Part shown: positions 10,236-20,760 of the stretch, in pieces | Layout: each line of letters opens with the position of its first letter | Position numbering within the stretch: the stretch's first letter is position 1 | The notes under the pieces: generated by a model | The model's database searches: none | What the model saw: the letters and a program-made list of their open reading frames with translations, nothing else | What the model was told of the DNA's origin: nothing | Position numbers and translations under genes: made by a program | NCBI GenBank assembly: GCA_032718475.1 | Contig: JAUCBJ010007684.1 | Span: forward strand, 1 to 32,575 | Origin: Nemertoderma westbladi | Taxonomy: Eukaryota > Xenacoelomorpha > Nemertodermatida > Nemertodermatidae | Length of the DNA: 32,575 nucleotides | Direction: 5' to 3'

Positions 10236-10715
10236 ATTTCAAACTTGTTTTTTTCGGTGGGTGCTAAATTTTGGTGCCAGCACCAAATTTTGAAATATCT
10301 CAATTTTGTAAATTGATTGTTTAAAACTTGTTTTTTACGTAATTGGGGTTTTTTGGGGTTCTGGTTTCGATGAAATATATACGAGTTGCACCAAGCGTAT
10401 CAAACTTGTATTTTTCGGTGCTGTGTGCAAATTTTGGTGCTAGCACGAAATTTTGAAAATCCATTCAATAGATAAAATTGCTTGTGACAATTTATTTCTT
10501 GCATTTTAGAGGTTTATGGCTGTTCTAAATTCAATGGAATATATAATTATCGAAGTAGACATCTCAAACTTGTATTTTTCGGAAGTGGGTGCAAAATGTG
10601 GTGCTAGCACCAAATTTGAAAACCATCAAATATATCAATTGATTGTGTCATCTTGTTTCTTGCGTTATACGGGTTTGTTAGGGTTGTTAGAAATTTGGTG
10701 CTAGCACCAAAATTT
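10236..10715. repeat. degenerate tandem repeat with a recurring 16-bp palindrome
   Basis: The palindrome TTGGTGCTAGCACCAA, or a near copy, occurs at 10271-10286, 10434-10449, about 10597-10612 and 10695-10710. The spacings are about 163, 163 and 98 bp. Each of the first three is preceded by a conserved CAAACTTGTWTTTTTCGG-like stretch. The palindromes are better conserved than the rest of the unit. Confidence 0.7.
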
Positions 10716-11188
10716 GCCAAATTACGCCGAAAAATACAAGTAGCAATGATCTGGCATATTTGAAATGTATTCCATTAGAATCAGCGCCCTAGAAAACCTG
10801 AAAATGTGAATTTATAGCATCGTAAAGTGAATTAAAAATTTTGTATTCTAACTGAAAAGTGCTGGTTACTTGTTTTTTTCATTTTTTTCCTACGCATAGA
10901 GGACTAAACAGCCATTTATGTTAATCATATCATATTTAAATATTTTTCAATGTATTTTGCGCCCCAGAAAACCTGTATTGAAAACCAATTAGCCGAAAAA
11001 TGTAACTTTCAAATTTTGTGAAAATTGTGCACTACTTGTAATTTTGATGCTGCAATATTACCACCCCAGTACATACGAAATATTAGTAAAATATTTAATT
11101 CTGCCACTCGCCGCTAGAGGGACACAAAAAATTTTAAAATTTCAATTTTTGTTGCTCTTTGGCCTTCCCCACGTTGGCTGAACACAAC
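10716..11188. other. AT-rich non-coding stretch
   Basis: No gene or clear repeat. The sequence is T-rich and A-rich, changing abruptly to G-rich sequence near 11,200. Confidence 0.55.
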
Positions 11189-11230
11189 TTAACAGTGATA
11201 TTCATGGGCACCCCACCACAACCAACTAAT

Positions 11231-11505
11231 GACGAGAGGGGGGGGGGGGGGGGGGGCAGAGAATGCCCCAAGAGAGTCGGCAGATAATGCGCGCAGTGAG
11301 TTAAGTGAACCGTGGCACCAGATGGCGGACGAAAGGGGGAGGGGGTGGGGTGGCAGAGAATGCCCCACAAGGGTCGACAGATAATGCACGCAGTCAGTTA
11401 GTGAACCGTGGCACCCGCGACGGAGGAGGGGCAGAGAATGTCCCATGAGCATCGGCAGATAATGTGCGCAGTGAGTTAAGTGGACCGTGGAACCTGACGA
11501 CAGAG
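11231..11505. repeat. G-rich tandem repeat, three copies
   Basis: Units containing GCAGAGAATGYCCCA, GTCGGCAGATAATGCGCGCAG and GTGAACCGTGGCACC start at 11,256, 11,353 and 11,431 (spacings 97 and 78 bp). They are separated by G-runs, the longest an uninterrupted run of G at 11,239-11,256. They directly precede the BEL/Pao gag region and may belong to that element's 5' part. Confidence 0.6.
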
Positions 11506-12022
11506 GATATTAGGAGGACTGCGAATATCCGTGGGGCCGTCCAACCAGGCAGAGACCATAAGCGGCCAAACGAGGAAACGTCGAGCCCACTTGGAAGACG
11601 GAAGAAGAACAGTGGAGTTCATCCCGGAGGTCGAAATGTGATCTCATGAGGGATGATTACACTGAAGTCAAAAGAAGCGAGGAGGGACGAGGAAGCATTG
11701 CTACTGGCAACCAGAGAGGAAGGACAGACAGTGAAGCGTCAATAGTCGAGGTGGAGAAGGAGAGCCGGTGGGGTCGTACTCTGGGAGATTGCTGTCGCCC
11801 CCGGAGAAACACAACCTGGCGAAATATACCACACACTGGGAGAGGGGTACAGAGTGTACTGATACGAGGAAGAAGATAGGAGAGGGGATCGGAGAGAAAC
11901 TTCCCGTCGGAACATAGCTGCCGATCAAGAATATGGTGGTTGCGGGTAGGACTTCTCGGAATATTCGAGAAGATTAAACTTCGATCCGGAAGGACATAGG
12001 CAGACTGCAGGATATACTGTAG
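11506..12022 (+). other. probable 5' gag region of the BEL/Pao remnant, unrecognisable
   Basis: Short overlapping plus-strand frames (11,464-11,649 and 11,646-11,879) are rich in Arg, Glu and Gly and match no family I know. Position and composition suggest decayed 5' gag sequence of the element that becomes recognisable at 12,023. This is inference from context only. Confidence 0.3.
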
Positions 12023-13617
12023 GCCTTACTGGAGTGCCTTAAATATCTACAAGTCTATACAGGGGGGCCAGCATACGACATCGTGAGGCAATACCAAGGT
12101 ATTGAAGGAGGATTCACGACTGCATGGCGAGCCCTGGACAGGGAATTCTGCCATCCTGTGAAGATTATCCGACAAACCTTAAGGGGAATAACATCAGGCG
12201 GACTCGCAGACAACCCTGTTAGCATCAAAACTTTTGCTAACAAAGTAGAAAAGGCGCTAATAGTATTAAAGACTCTGTATGCACCCTACGAACTCAATGC
12301 ATCAAACAACATCACCACGATAGCACAGGCACTACCAATCTGGCTGAGAAATAAGTGGAGGAAGATTGCTTTATCCACTCGAGAAAAGAAAGGTGCGGAG
12401 CCAGGGTTGGAGGAGATGTCGAACTTCCTTAACTACGAGGCGGAGTTAACAACGGTTCCAGTCTATAGTGAGGACAGTCTCGGTAAAGTACCGAAAGCGG
12501 AATGTAGCTGACCTAAACCAGAACATAGTTTGGCGGATGCATTTCCGAAAGTGAGACAGTCGCTACCGCATGCGGCCATGCAGGGGACTTCTAGTCCACA
12601 AGGAGCTGGGAGTAGAGCCACACCGTGGCAGGGACAGAAGCAAAGCAACAACACAAACAAATACAAACCCAATACCCCCAGTAGGCTGAGTCCAAGTAAC
12701 CAAAACACTAAACTGCTAGATATGAATCTACGCGCAATACGTGAAGCGCTAAACAAAGAACGCTACAATCCCAATTACAAATGTCAATTGCATAGAAACA
12801 GAACCCATAAGACCATAAACTGCAAGCATTGGCAGGCGTTGCTTAAACAAGATCCAGTAGCTGGTAAGAATTGACTATGTCATCGATGCGCGGTAGGAGG
12901 ACACAGGTATGCCGAGTGCCAGGAACCGCCAGCAAAATATGCCCAGAGTGATGGGACTGGAGGCCAGGCGGTGGCGACAAGCACCATGGGAGCGAAGAAA
13001 AGGGGAACGGTACTACTCAGAGTGGTACCAGTGAGGATAATAGGGGAGGATGAGCTATCGGTTACGATGCTAATGCTGGTCGATAGTGGAGCAGCGTTCA
13101 CGCTAGCGGAAAGTTGGGTGGCCAAAAAGATAGGGTCACAGACAAGGCCAAGCAAGATGGTGGTAACCACTATCTCCAGTAAGGACGAGGTCATGAGAAT
13201 GAGATGCGTTGCGAGATAGCAGCGATAACACCAGGGTGCGATTATGGGGCTACCATCGAACCCATTCAGATAATAGAATCAATCAATATTAACGCCAGAT
13301 GACCCACATAGATTGAGGTCGAGCAATAACGGTACCTGGACAACATCGATTTCTCCGTGCCCGAGCTGGACATACCGATAGTATCTTTCATAGTCAGCAT
13401 GGATTGTCCGACAGCCCACGAGAGACTACAGACCGTTTTCGGCAAGGATAGGGAGCGAGTCCCGGTGGCGATTCTCACGCCATTCTGATGGACGCTCAGT
13501 GGCCCAATTAAGACCAGAATCCCGTATAGCGTGTCGGAATCCTCAGGGTGCATGTTCGCGGGGACAAAGAGGGAAATGGAGGACAAAGGAGCAGAGGAAC
13601 AAGTCAAGAGGCTATAA
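12023..13617 (+). pseudogene. BEL/Pao gag-protease remnant
   Basis: One frame carries the typical order of a BEL/Pao polyprotein. The gag core (12,023-12,508) includes GGPAYDIVRQYQGIEGGF, then DNPVSIKTFANKVEKAL and LRNKWRKIA. A CX2CX4HX4C zinc knuckle spans 12,878-12,919. A retroviral-type aspartic protease has LVDSGAAFTL (DSG at 13,082-13,090). In-frame stops interrupt it at 12,509, 12,872 and 13,215. Near 13,200 the frame shifts and continues to 13,617 with a segment containing TPF, a stop at 13,486, then WTLSGP. That segment resembles the linker between protease and reverse transcriptase in BEL/Pao pol. The RT, RNase H and integrase are missing after 13,617. At least four stops and one frameshift make it non-functional. 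It is on the strand opposite to the other BEL/Pao fragment at 2.2-3.2 kb, so the two need not be one element. Confidence 0.85.
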
Positions 13618-13860
13618 TTTACAGCCATATTTACTTTATAAATTGTATGAGCCTTGTCCTTCTGAGTTGGTTTCCGCAATTTTTAAGCAGGGTGGCACTT
13701 CATAAATCCTTCAAACCAATGGTACAGATGAGTTGTTGTTTTCAAATACCAGTTTAGAATATTTTCGTTTTTGGACAGTGGAGATATCTATGCAGCATGC
13801 ATACAACTGCACAATAGTTGGACTTAAATGGTAACCCCCCACAGCAACATAGTCAACATA
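13618..13860. other. non-coding junction sequence
   Basis: I see nothing here beyond AT-rich sequence between the BEL/Pao remnant and the tRNA-like repeat. Confidence 0.5.
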
Positions 13861-14101
13861 TGATGCCAAGACGTTTCGACCTTACTTGGTCTCATCAGCG
13901 TGGTGTCGGATTCGAACCTGGGACCTCGAGGAGGAAGCCGAGACTACAACCACTAGGCCACAGGTTCTTGAGATATGGAGTATTAATTTCAAAGCCAGCT
14001 GCCATTTTATTAGCCCATGATTTTTGTATGTTTTAAAATTGTAGGACTAATCCCATCACATGCGTACTTTTTAACCGGGTAGTGTACAATGTGATGGGAT
14101 C
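13861..14101 (-). repeat. tRNA-like repeat unit, isolated copy
   Basis: Minus strand: A box TGGCCTAGTGG (rc of 13,950-13,960), B box GGTTCGAATCC (within rc of 13,908-13,920), then GCTGATGAGACC and GGTCGAAACG. It shares the body of the 410-bp units at 15.6-16.7 kb. Its right part ends with a potential stem between ATCCCATCACA (about 14,050) and TGTGATGGGAT (about 14,091). Confidence 0.75.
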
Positions 14102-14321
14102 AGGGGATCCCGACCAGTTAGGTTTATTTACGCGTCAGCTGCACCGTGTAGTTTGAGTTTGTTATTGTTCCAATATTCTTAATAGATGTATAAAATATAG
14201 TGTACGATGTAAGTATAATAGCAGATAGCACAGTTGACCGGTATGTGTGATATAATCGGCGACGGCAGTGACGGTCTTAAAGTGTCACCGTACTGCCCTA
14301 AGTGACTGAGTAAACTGAATT
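14102..14321. other. non-coding sequence left of the RTE-like insertion
   Basis: No gene. After removal of the inserted element this sequence joins 15,310 onward at the GTGATGGGCACT target site. Confidence 0.5.
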
Positions 14322-15309
14322 GTGATGGGCACTTGCACCATTCTTGTTTATTATTGTGGTTGACTATGTTCTACGCATGTCCTTAGATCATCATAATGAT
14401 GATGGAGTGATGATAACTCCACCTACTGGCTCCAGAAGTCGAGGAAATCCTGCCAAGTACCTAACTGATCTAGACTTTGCTGATTACTTAGGAGTACTCT
14501 CAGAATCATTAGAGGGAGCCCAACGGCTCCTCAGCTCATTAGAACATGCTGCTTCTAGTGTTGGTCTTTTTATTAACTCCAGAAAGACCAAAATTCTGAC
14601 AGTTAACTTTGAAAGTCCTCAGCAAGTCTCTGATCGGATGAGCATAAGCTCAAAGGATGGTATGCTTGAGCATGTGGACGACTTCTGTTACCTGGGATCA
14701 TGGATCCGGAAGTCAGGTGAGGACCTTCGAATACGTAAGGGAAAGGCATGGGCAGCCTTGAATAGGCTTTCCAGGATTTGGAAGTCACCGAGAATTAATC
14801 GGAAACTTAAGGTCCGATTATTTAGAGCAGCAGTAGTTCCAGAACTCCTCTACGGGAGTCCATGCTGGGCTCTAACTGCTGAGGACACCAAATCTCTGGA
14901 TGGCACATTCACAAGAATGCTACGCCGGGTTCATTGTGTCAAGTACAATGCACACATCTCCAACCAGACACTATATAACATTGGAGGTGTCTCATTGGTT
15001 CCCCCAAGCTTGACACTAGAACAAAATCGCCTCCGGTTTGCAGGACATTGCTTTCGCCGTGAGGACCAGCCAGTGCATAATCTTGTACTTTGGCAGCCTT
15101 ATGGAGTGAATAAGCATGGTGGACAGCCCATGACTTTCTTGAGACGCATCTTAAAGGACACTGGCCTTAAAGATGCGGATGATCTAGCAAATGTCATGGG
15201 TGATAGGGAGTTGTGGCGGTGCAATTTTGTTGACAAGCCGGCACAGCATTCTTAAAAATGCAGCTGCAATGCAGCATGCCGATCCTAGTAGTAGTAGTGA
15301 TGGGCACTG
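14322..15309 (+). mobile_element. 5'-truncated RTE-like non-LTR retrotransposon with 12-bp target duplication
   Basis: The direct repeat GTGATGGGCACT occurs at 14,322-14,333 and 15,298-15,309 and brackets a 964-bp insert (14,334-15,297). The insert begins inside the reverse transcriptase coding region and ends in a short (TAG)n-like tail (about 15,286-15,297). This is the pattern expected from target-primed reverse transcription with 5' truncation. The retained exact duplication and fully open reading frame suggest a fairly recent insertion. Confidence 0.85.
14344..15255 (+). pseudogene. RTE-like reverse transcriptase, C-terminal part
   Basis: This uninterrupted frame of 303 residues starts inside the RT domain with FIIVVDYVLR, so the ATG-like start has no meaning for the original protein. 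The catalytic C motif, normally FADD in this group, reads FADYLG (about residues 45-50), so the second Asp is lost. Downstream are INSRKTKIL, DFCYLGSWI, a long conserved region with ALNRLSRIWKSPRINRKLK and ELLYGSPCWALT, then RLRFAGHCFRRED. These are typical of the thumb and C-terminal part of RTE-type and related non-LTR polymerases. The endonuclease and first half of the RT are absent because of 5' truncation. No frameshift or internal stop is present. It cannot be autonomous, and the Asp-to-Tyr change would by itself be expected to abolish polymerisation. Confidence 0.85.
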
Positions 15310-15634
15310 ACCGGTAATAAATACATTGGTTAGCTACATTACTTATGGCCATTGTACCTAGCGGATGCATTTCCTGGCTCTGATTGGCCAATAACCTAAT
15401 TCTTGCCTCCACCTCTGTGGGAGTGTTTCCCCCCACCCAGCTGCTGTCACTTTCCTCTCCCGGAGGTTTAACCTCTGACCTCCCTTTGTGTGGCCCTTCG
15501 GGGTTTGTTGTTCCCATTTATCGGGTGTGTGATACGAGGTTAATTGGGGATTAACCTCGTATCCCCAATATGGCTTAAAGGCGCCACTTCCCACTTTATG
15601 GGGTTTGGTGAGGCGGAATTGAATCCGCTCACAT
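15310..15634. other. non-coding sequence with a perfect hairpin
   Basis: No gene. It contains the hairpin at 15,531-15,563 and GC-richer sequence around 15,410-15,500. It continues the pre-insertion sequence of 14,102-14,333. Confidence 0.5.
15531..15563. other. perfect 13-bp stem hairpin
   Basis: GATACGAGGTTAA (15,531-15,543) and TTAACCTCGTATC (15,551-15,563) are exact reverse complements around a 7-base loop TTGGGGA. It is not followed by a T-run, so I do not call it a terminator. It may mark the end of a foldback element. Confidence 0.7.
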
Positions 15635-16676
15635 ACAAATTTTAGGAATTGCATAATTTTTCTTGAAATTAATATCTCATATCTCTCTAAACCACGTACG
15701 CGTTTCGACCTTACTGGGTCTCATCAGCGTGGTGTCGGATTCGAACCTGGGACCTCGAGGAGGAAGACGAGACTACAACCACTAGGCCGCAGGTTCCTGA
15801 GATATGGAGTATTAATTTCAAAGCCAGCTGCCATTTTATTAGCCCCTGATTTTTGATTATTGATAGTAACAATATGTTGCCAAGCTGTATTTATCGAGGT
15901 GTTTGTTATTATACATTTATTATAGGAAGGGATCTAGGGGTCTTAACCTCGAATGATAAGTTTATTTTACCGAAAATAACTTTTCTTTTATTGGCGCAAT
16001 TGTAGGACTAATCCCATCACATGCATACTTTTTAACCAGGTAGTGTACAAATTTTAGGAATTGCGTAATTTTCTTGAAATTAATATCTCATATCTCTCCA
16101 AACCACGTATGCATTTCGACCTTACTGGGTCTCATCAGCGTGGTGTCGGATTCGAACCTGGGACCTCGAGGAGGAAGCCGAGACTACAACCACTAGACCA
16201 CAGGTTCTTGAGATATGGAGTATTAATTTCAAAGCCAGCTGCCATTTTATTAGCCCATGATTTTTTATTATTGATAGTAACAATGTGTTGGCAAGCTGTA
16301 TTTCTCAAGGTGTTTGTTATTATACATTTATTATAGGAAGGGATCTAGGGGTCTAACTCGAATGATAAGTTTATTTTACCGAAAATAACTTATCTTTTAT
16401 TGGCACAATTGTAGGAGTAATCCCATCACATGCGTACTTTTTAACCAGGTAGAGTACAAATTTTAGGAATCGCGTAATTTTTCTTGAAATTAATATCTCA
16501 TATCTCTCCAAACCACGTATGCGTTTCGACCTTACTGTGTCTCATTAGCATGGTGTCGGATTCGACCCTGGGACCTTGAGGGGGAAGCCGAGACTACAAC
16601 CACTAGGCCACAGGTTCTTGAGATATGGAGTATTAATTTCAAAGCCAGCTGCCATTTTATTAGCCCCTGATTTTTC
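15635..16676 (-). repeat. 410-bp tandem array with tRNA-like modules, 2.5 copies
   Basis: Units start at ACAAATTTTAGGAATYG at 15,635, 16,047 and 16,456 (periods 412 and 409 bp), and the last is cut at 16,676. On the minus strand each contains an A box (TGGCCTAGTGG; one base differs at 16,189-16,199) and a B box (GGTTCGAATCC; GGGTCGAATCC in the last copy). GATGAGACCCAGTAAGGTCG-like sequence follows. The tRNA-like part is flanked by a 24-bp imperfect inverted repeat (in the second copy 16,074-16,097 and 16,210-16,234). The features are those of a tRNA-derived SINE, but the head-to-tail tandem arrangement is not usual for one. Confidence 0.8.
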
Positions 16677-17141
16677 AGATTGGATCCCACCATATCTACT
16701 GAACGATTATTCATCAACTTCAGTGCTATGATATCGTGTTTATAGAATACCTCAGTTTGACCGCGAGACATCAAATTATCACCAATAAAGTTAGGCAAAT
16801 TAACTCGATTTGTTTGAATGGTACCTAAGGAGTAGATGCCACGCTCGAATAGCGTTTGAACTAACTTTACAGAGTTGAAAAAGTTATCAAAGTATACCCA
16901 GGCATATGTGCCTTCCAGCTGTGCAGTTAGCCTGAGAATAACAGCTTCTCCCAATCCATGTTCAGAAGAATCCTTCGCACCTAAATATATCTCAATAACA
17001 TATATATACCCAGACTTGCTATCTGCCCGTATCCATAGCTTGAAGCCCCACTTGATAGGTTTCTTTTTAACGTATTGTTTCATTAGAGAACGCCCTTTGA
17101 ATTTACACATGTGTTCATCAACACATGTCCTTCTGTACTAG
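16677..17141 (-). pseudogene. piggyBac transposase fragment
   Basis: Reading down the minus strand from 17,141, the frame has VDEHMCKFKGRSLMKQY, then KPIKWGFKLWIRADSKSGYI, an LGEAVILRL segment, VYFDNFFNSVKL and GTIQTNR. This is the DDE_Tnp_1_7 core of piggyBac-type transposases. The first catalytic Asp is in VDE and the second in YFDNFF. The region with the third Asp is missing because similarity ends at 16,676, where the tRNA-like repeat begins. The frame runs on by chance into that repeat for about 45 codons. An in-frame TAG lies at 17,142-17,144, so the N-terminal half is missing as well. It is an internal fragment, intact in frame but not functional. Confidence 0.85.
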
Positions 17142-17144
17142 GGG

Positions 17145-18114
17145 GGCGACTTACATGGGGATGGATGAAGCACTGTACCAATGGGACTCATATATATCTC
17201 AGGACAAGGGTAGCGAAAATACCGACAGACAATGGTAGCAAAAATACCAACAAGGACTACTCACTGCCACTTATACACCCAAACGACAGGCATGGATTTG
17301 AACCATTTTATACCAATGTATCAAGCGACAAATGCCCACTGACACTAGAATTATTATGAATTCTATGCCACTCACCTCCGACTCACAGAATAACACAAAA
17401 TTTAATAGATAACAATCCACATTACTTCTAGACAAGGTACATTCCTGTTATAAGGTAACCTGCTCCTTTCCGTTAGCTAAGTGTTAAGAAATCTAGTTTC
17501 GTTTATTGTTTTGGTTAGAAAACACCGCCACTGTAGTCTGTAACCTGTTCCTTTTGCAACAGGTACGCATATGAATGGTAATCCACAACCTTAACGTTTT
17601 ATGTTTTAATTATTCCAGTATTCTGATAGTATAAATTTACTGGTGTACTGTTTCGAGTTTATGTTTAAGACTACGCTACTCCAATTTACCATGGCAACAC
17701 AATCGTCACTGGCGATAAGAAAGAATTCCAACGTTCAAGTGCATGTGGCTCGCTTATTATCACCGGCTTATTCATGTGCATCTCTCACTTTAGTTCAGGA
17801 CACTGGTGGCATTATCTCTAAATCCCGATTAAATGCACAGATACTGCATATCACGAAACCTTAATATTATCATTATAATTTCATTATTTTATTATTATGA
17901 TAGATTTCATTATCGGTGGACGAAAAACCGCTGACAACACAATCTTGGATGTTATCTGTAAGGCAATGCGGGCGCCACTCTAACTCCAACGGTGGAATAC
18001 TCCGCAACCATTCTTTACCTTTCTTTCTTTACCTTCTTTTAACCTTTCTTTACTCACCCAGTAGAAGCCAATGTTCGCTGGGTGGGCGCGGTGCACCTAT
18101 TATGTAGTGACAGC
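17145..18114. other. non-coding stretch
   Basis: I see no supportable gene. A block near 17,455-17,560 (AACCTGCTCCTTTCC and GTTTATTGTTTTGGTTA) matches the dispersed repeat of 4.2 and 27.8 kb. Short open frames such as 17,643-17,864 have no recognisable motif. Confidence 0.55.
17455..17560. repeat. dispersed repeat block, partial copy
   Basis: It contains AACCTGCTCCTTTCC and GTTTATTGTTTTGGTTAGAA followed by a CCACTGTA-GTAACCTG-like stretch. The same sub-blocks occur in a different order at 27,717-27,790, so the element is rearranged or only partly represented. Confidence 0.45.
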
Positions 18115-18190
18115 ATGCTGGGCGATGACGGATCAAACCTGGGATCTCCAAGACAGATGCGGAAGGAGTAACCACTTCATTGGCACATCT
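18115..18190 (-). repeat. tRNA-derived SINE relic
   Basis: On the minus strand, GTGCCAATGAAGTGGTTA (A-box-like, near 18,170-18,186) is followed by AGATCCCAGGTTTGATCC (B box with one change, near 18,130-18,139). The box spacing is roughly that of a tRNA. It is unlike the modules at 9.4 and 15.7 kb, so it would be a third tRNA-related family. Confidence 0.4.
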
Positions 18191-18649
18191 GGTTGGCTAT
18201 TTTATGCTGCTGCTGATAAGGGAATGTACTGTACATGTCAACGTCTGTGTGGCTTAATTACAAGGGCATTATAAACAAATATACAATAATAAAGGTAACA
18301 GGCCAATACTAATACTGCCTAACTGTTCCACTGGTCTGCTACTGCATTTGTTCTAGCACCCAGGGCCTCCCCAAAGCGTTAGTGTGTTTGGAAAGGTAAT
18401 GTTCACCCTCAGCCACGGTTGGTAATAAACCTGCTCGAATAAATGCAGTTTTTAAATTTGGCATGCAAAATACATCCATCTCTGTTTCAAACCTTCCCAT
18501 ACTTAAGATTAGATGTATGGCAAACTTTCATCTCAAACTTCTGGATTATCTGGTTTGATGGTACCAATGCAGGGGACTGGTAATTTGAGGGGATATTTGC
18601 AGTTCTTTTAAACCAGTTTATTGTGGAGGTTATCATCTAATGCAATAGA
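18191..18649. other. non-coding stretch
   Basis: I see nothing supportable. It separates the SINE relic from the 3' end of the CR1-like element. Confidence 0.5.
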
Positions 18650-18971
18650 CAGATAGATTTATTTATACATTATGTAAAAACAATAACAAATACACCAAAC
18701 AATGTACCGGTATAAAGGTATTGTCCAACATAACATTAGGATTACCCCTAAAGCTTTGCAGCTTATTTTCAAGGGGGTCCTTTATGTTACTTGGTTACAA
18801 ATACAATATTACACTACGCTAACCTAAAACCAATATAAAACGTAATTACACTATGTACATGTACAACTTTACCGAGAGCGTGACAATGCCCGACTCAACG
18901 ATAAAGATGTAATGTACAGAACAATTTATTATAAAACGTAATTACAGTATAAATAGTAAATAATTAATAAA

Positions 18972-20760
18972 CTAATAACTTACTGTAGGACTATTGTACC
19001 TATTTTTACATTGCACACGGAGATGAGATTTAACTGCAGATTTAAAAGAATGTTGATTATTTAGGTTTTTAATTTCATTAGGCAGAGCGTTCCAATTTTT
19101 TATGCCGTTAAAAAAGAAAGTATCAGATTCAAAGGATTTACAATTCGGGAGGTAGAAGTTTGAAGCACTAGCTCTGGTGTGTATCGCGTACTCTGTTGAA
19201 TTTTTGTTTTAGGTAATTGGGACATTTACCATTATACACTTTATGCACATGGTTAAGGCGTAGCTGCTTAACTCTACTATCTAAGTTAAGTAGTCCAGAT
19301 TCAGAAAAGTCATCTGGAGTTAGGTGGTGCCTAGGTTTGTAGTCTTTAATAAATCGTACTACTTTATTCTGAGCTACTTGTAATTTACATTTAAGCTGTT
19401 TGGTTAAGCCTTCATACCAAGAAGAGCATGCATAGTCCATGTGACACTGTATTAAAGAAGAGCAAAGTAACTTGCGGGAGTCGGTGTTCAAACTATTTTT
19501 ATTTCTGTATAGAAACCTAAGCCTACTGTTAACTTTCGAGAAAATATTTTTCACTGTACTTTCTCCTGATAAGCAGTTATCCAATGTGGCGCCTAAATAT
19601 TTAACTTCCTTTTTATTTTCAATCTTATGTCCATTACTAGTGACTTCAAACTTAGTTACCTTCTTTAACTTTCTTTTGGAACCAAACAAAATACTTTCAG
19701 TTTTACCGTAGTGAATGGATAGCTTATTATCAACCAACCACTCATTACAGGATTCTAGAACTGCACTTAACTTTTGGGAAATATGGATAGGATCTTTATG
19801 ACAGAAAATAAGAGCACTGTCGTCGGCATATAAAAATGAGTTTAAAATCGGGATCTATACTACTTATCATATCATTTACATAGCATACAAAAAGCAGAGG
19901 ACCTAATATACTACCTTGCGGTACACCACAGGTAATCTCTTGTACTGTACAGTAGACAGCGATTTGCTAATGACTACAGTTTGACCTCTGTCTGACAGGT
20001 AGGACTTGAACCAGTCTATAGAACCTACACCCATCAGGCCTAACTTACCAAGCAGAATTTCGTGATCTACAGTATCGAAAGCCTTTTGTAGGTCCAACAT
20101 TACCATACCAGTATATAAACCCTTTGCGTTATTACATCTAATTGTATCAGTTAAGTTAATAAGGCAGGTGTCTGTAGAATATGATTTACGAAAACCGGAC
20201 TGAAGTTCATAGATCAGATTTAGCCTACTAAGATGTGCCTCCAGCTGTAGAAAAACAGAACGTTCTAGAATTTTAGATACAATACTTAAGATACTAACAG
20301 GTCTGTAATTACAGGGTTCTACTTTACTCTTCTTTTTATACAGAGGAACAACCTTAGCTAATTTCAGTTCGTCTGGTACTACATTATCTACGATAGAGTA
20401 ATTAATAATAAAAGTAATAGGCACTTTAAGTACTTCAGCACCATCCTTAAGAAAACGGGCAGGTATTAGATCTAGACCGGTACTTTTTGAGGCTGATAGG
20501 CTAAGTAGATTTTTAAAAACGAAATCCTCAGAAACGGGTTTTAAAAATAACTTTTCTGAATTTTGTAACTTTTCTAAATAAAAATTATTTAGAGTTTCGG
20601 ACCCTATACTATATTTATTACTTGATAACGGTAATTTCTTAACTAAATTAGAGGCAACATTAGTAAAATAATTATTAAATAAATTACTAACTAGAGTATG
20701 ATCATGAATCAGCTCACCGTTATGTTGCAGAACAATATTCGATTTAGATTTAAGGTTTTT
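18972..20760 (-). pseudogene. CR1-like reverse transcriptase and C-terminal domain, frameshifted
   Basis: The RT begins in frame after the A-run with [12 protein letters not shown] and [17 protein letters not shown]. It continues (20,424-19,945) with [42 protein letters not shown] and [14 protein letters not shown] short tandem duplication of GTAC near 19,945 shifts the frame. The next motif [13 protein letters not shown] then appears in another frame. A second one-base shift near 19,837 precedes LYADDSALIF, the catalytic YADD box. The thumb and C-terminal part (19,737-19,190) includes SKVNSRLRFLYRNK and LIQCHMDYACSSWY. After one more shift near 19,190 the last segment ends at a stop at 18,972-18,974, with TFFFNGIKNWNALP-like sequence. 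All motifs survive, so decay is mostly by small indels. Confidence 0.85.

Noticed and set aside
11134-11452. Minus-strand Pro/Leu-rich frames over the G-rich repeats
   Set aside because: They are translations of C/G runs in a tandem repeat and have no motif.
12880-13194. Minus-strand 104-residue frame
   Set aside because: It lies antisense to the BEL/Pao protease, whose DSG motif and zinc knuckle are convincing on the plus strand.
2249-13617. One BEL/Pao element split into two parts
   Set aside because: The parts lie on opposite strands 9 kb apart with unrelated satellites between. Two separate fragments are simpler.
15531-15563. Bacterial-type terminator
   Set aside because: No T-run follows the stem, and the surrounding sequence is eukaryotic.
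15740-16610. tRNA genes on the minus strand in the 410-bp array
   Set aside because: Promoter boxes are intact but the body between them does not form a cloverleaf. Better read as tRNA-derived repeats.
16532-16676. C-terminal extension of the piggyBac-like frame
   Set aside because: This part translates the tRNA-like repeat, so the open frame across the junction is accidental.
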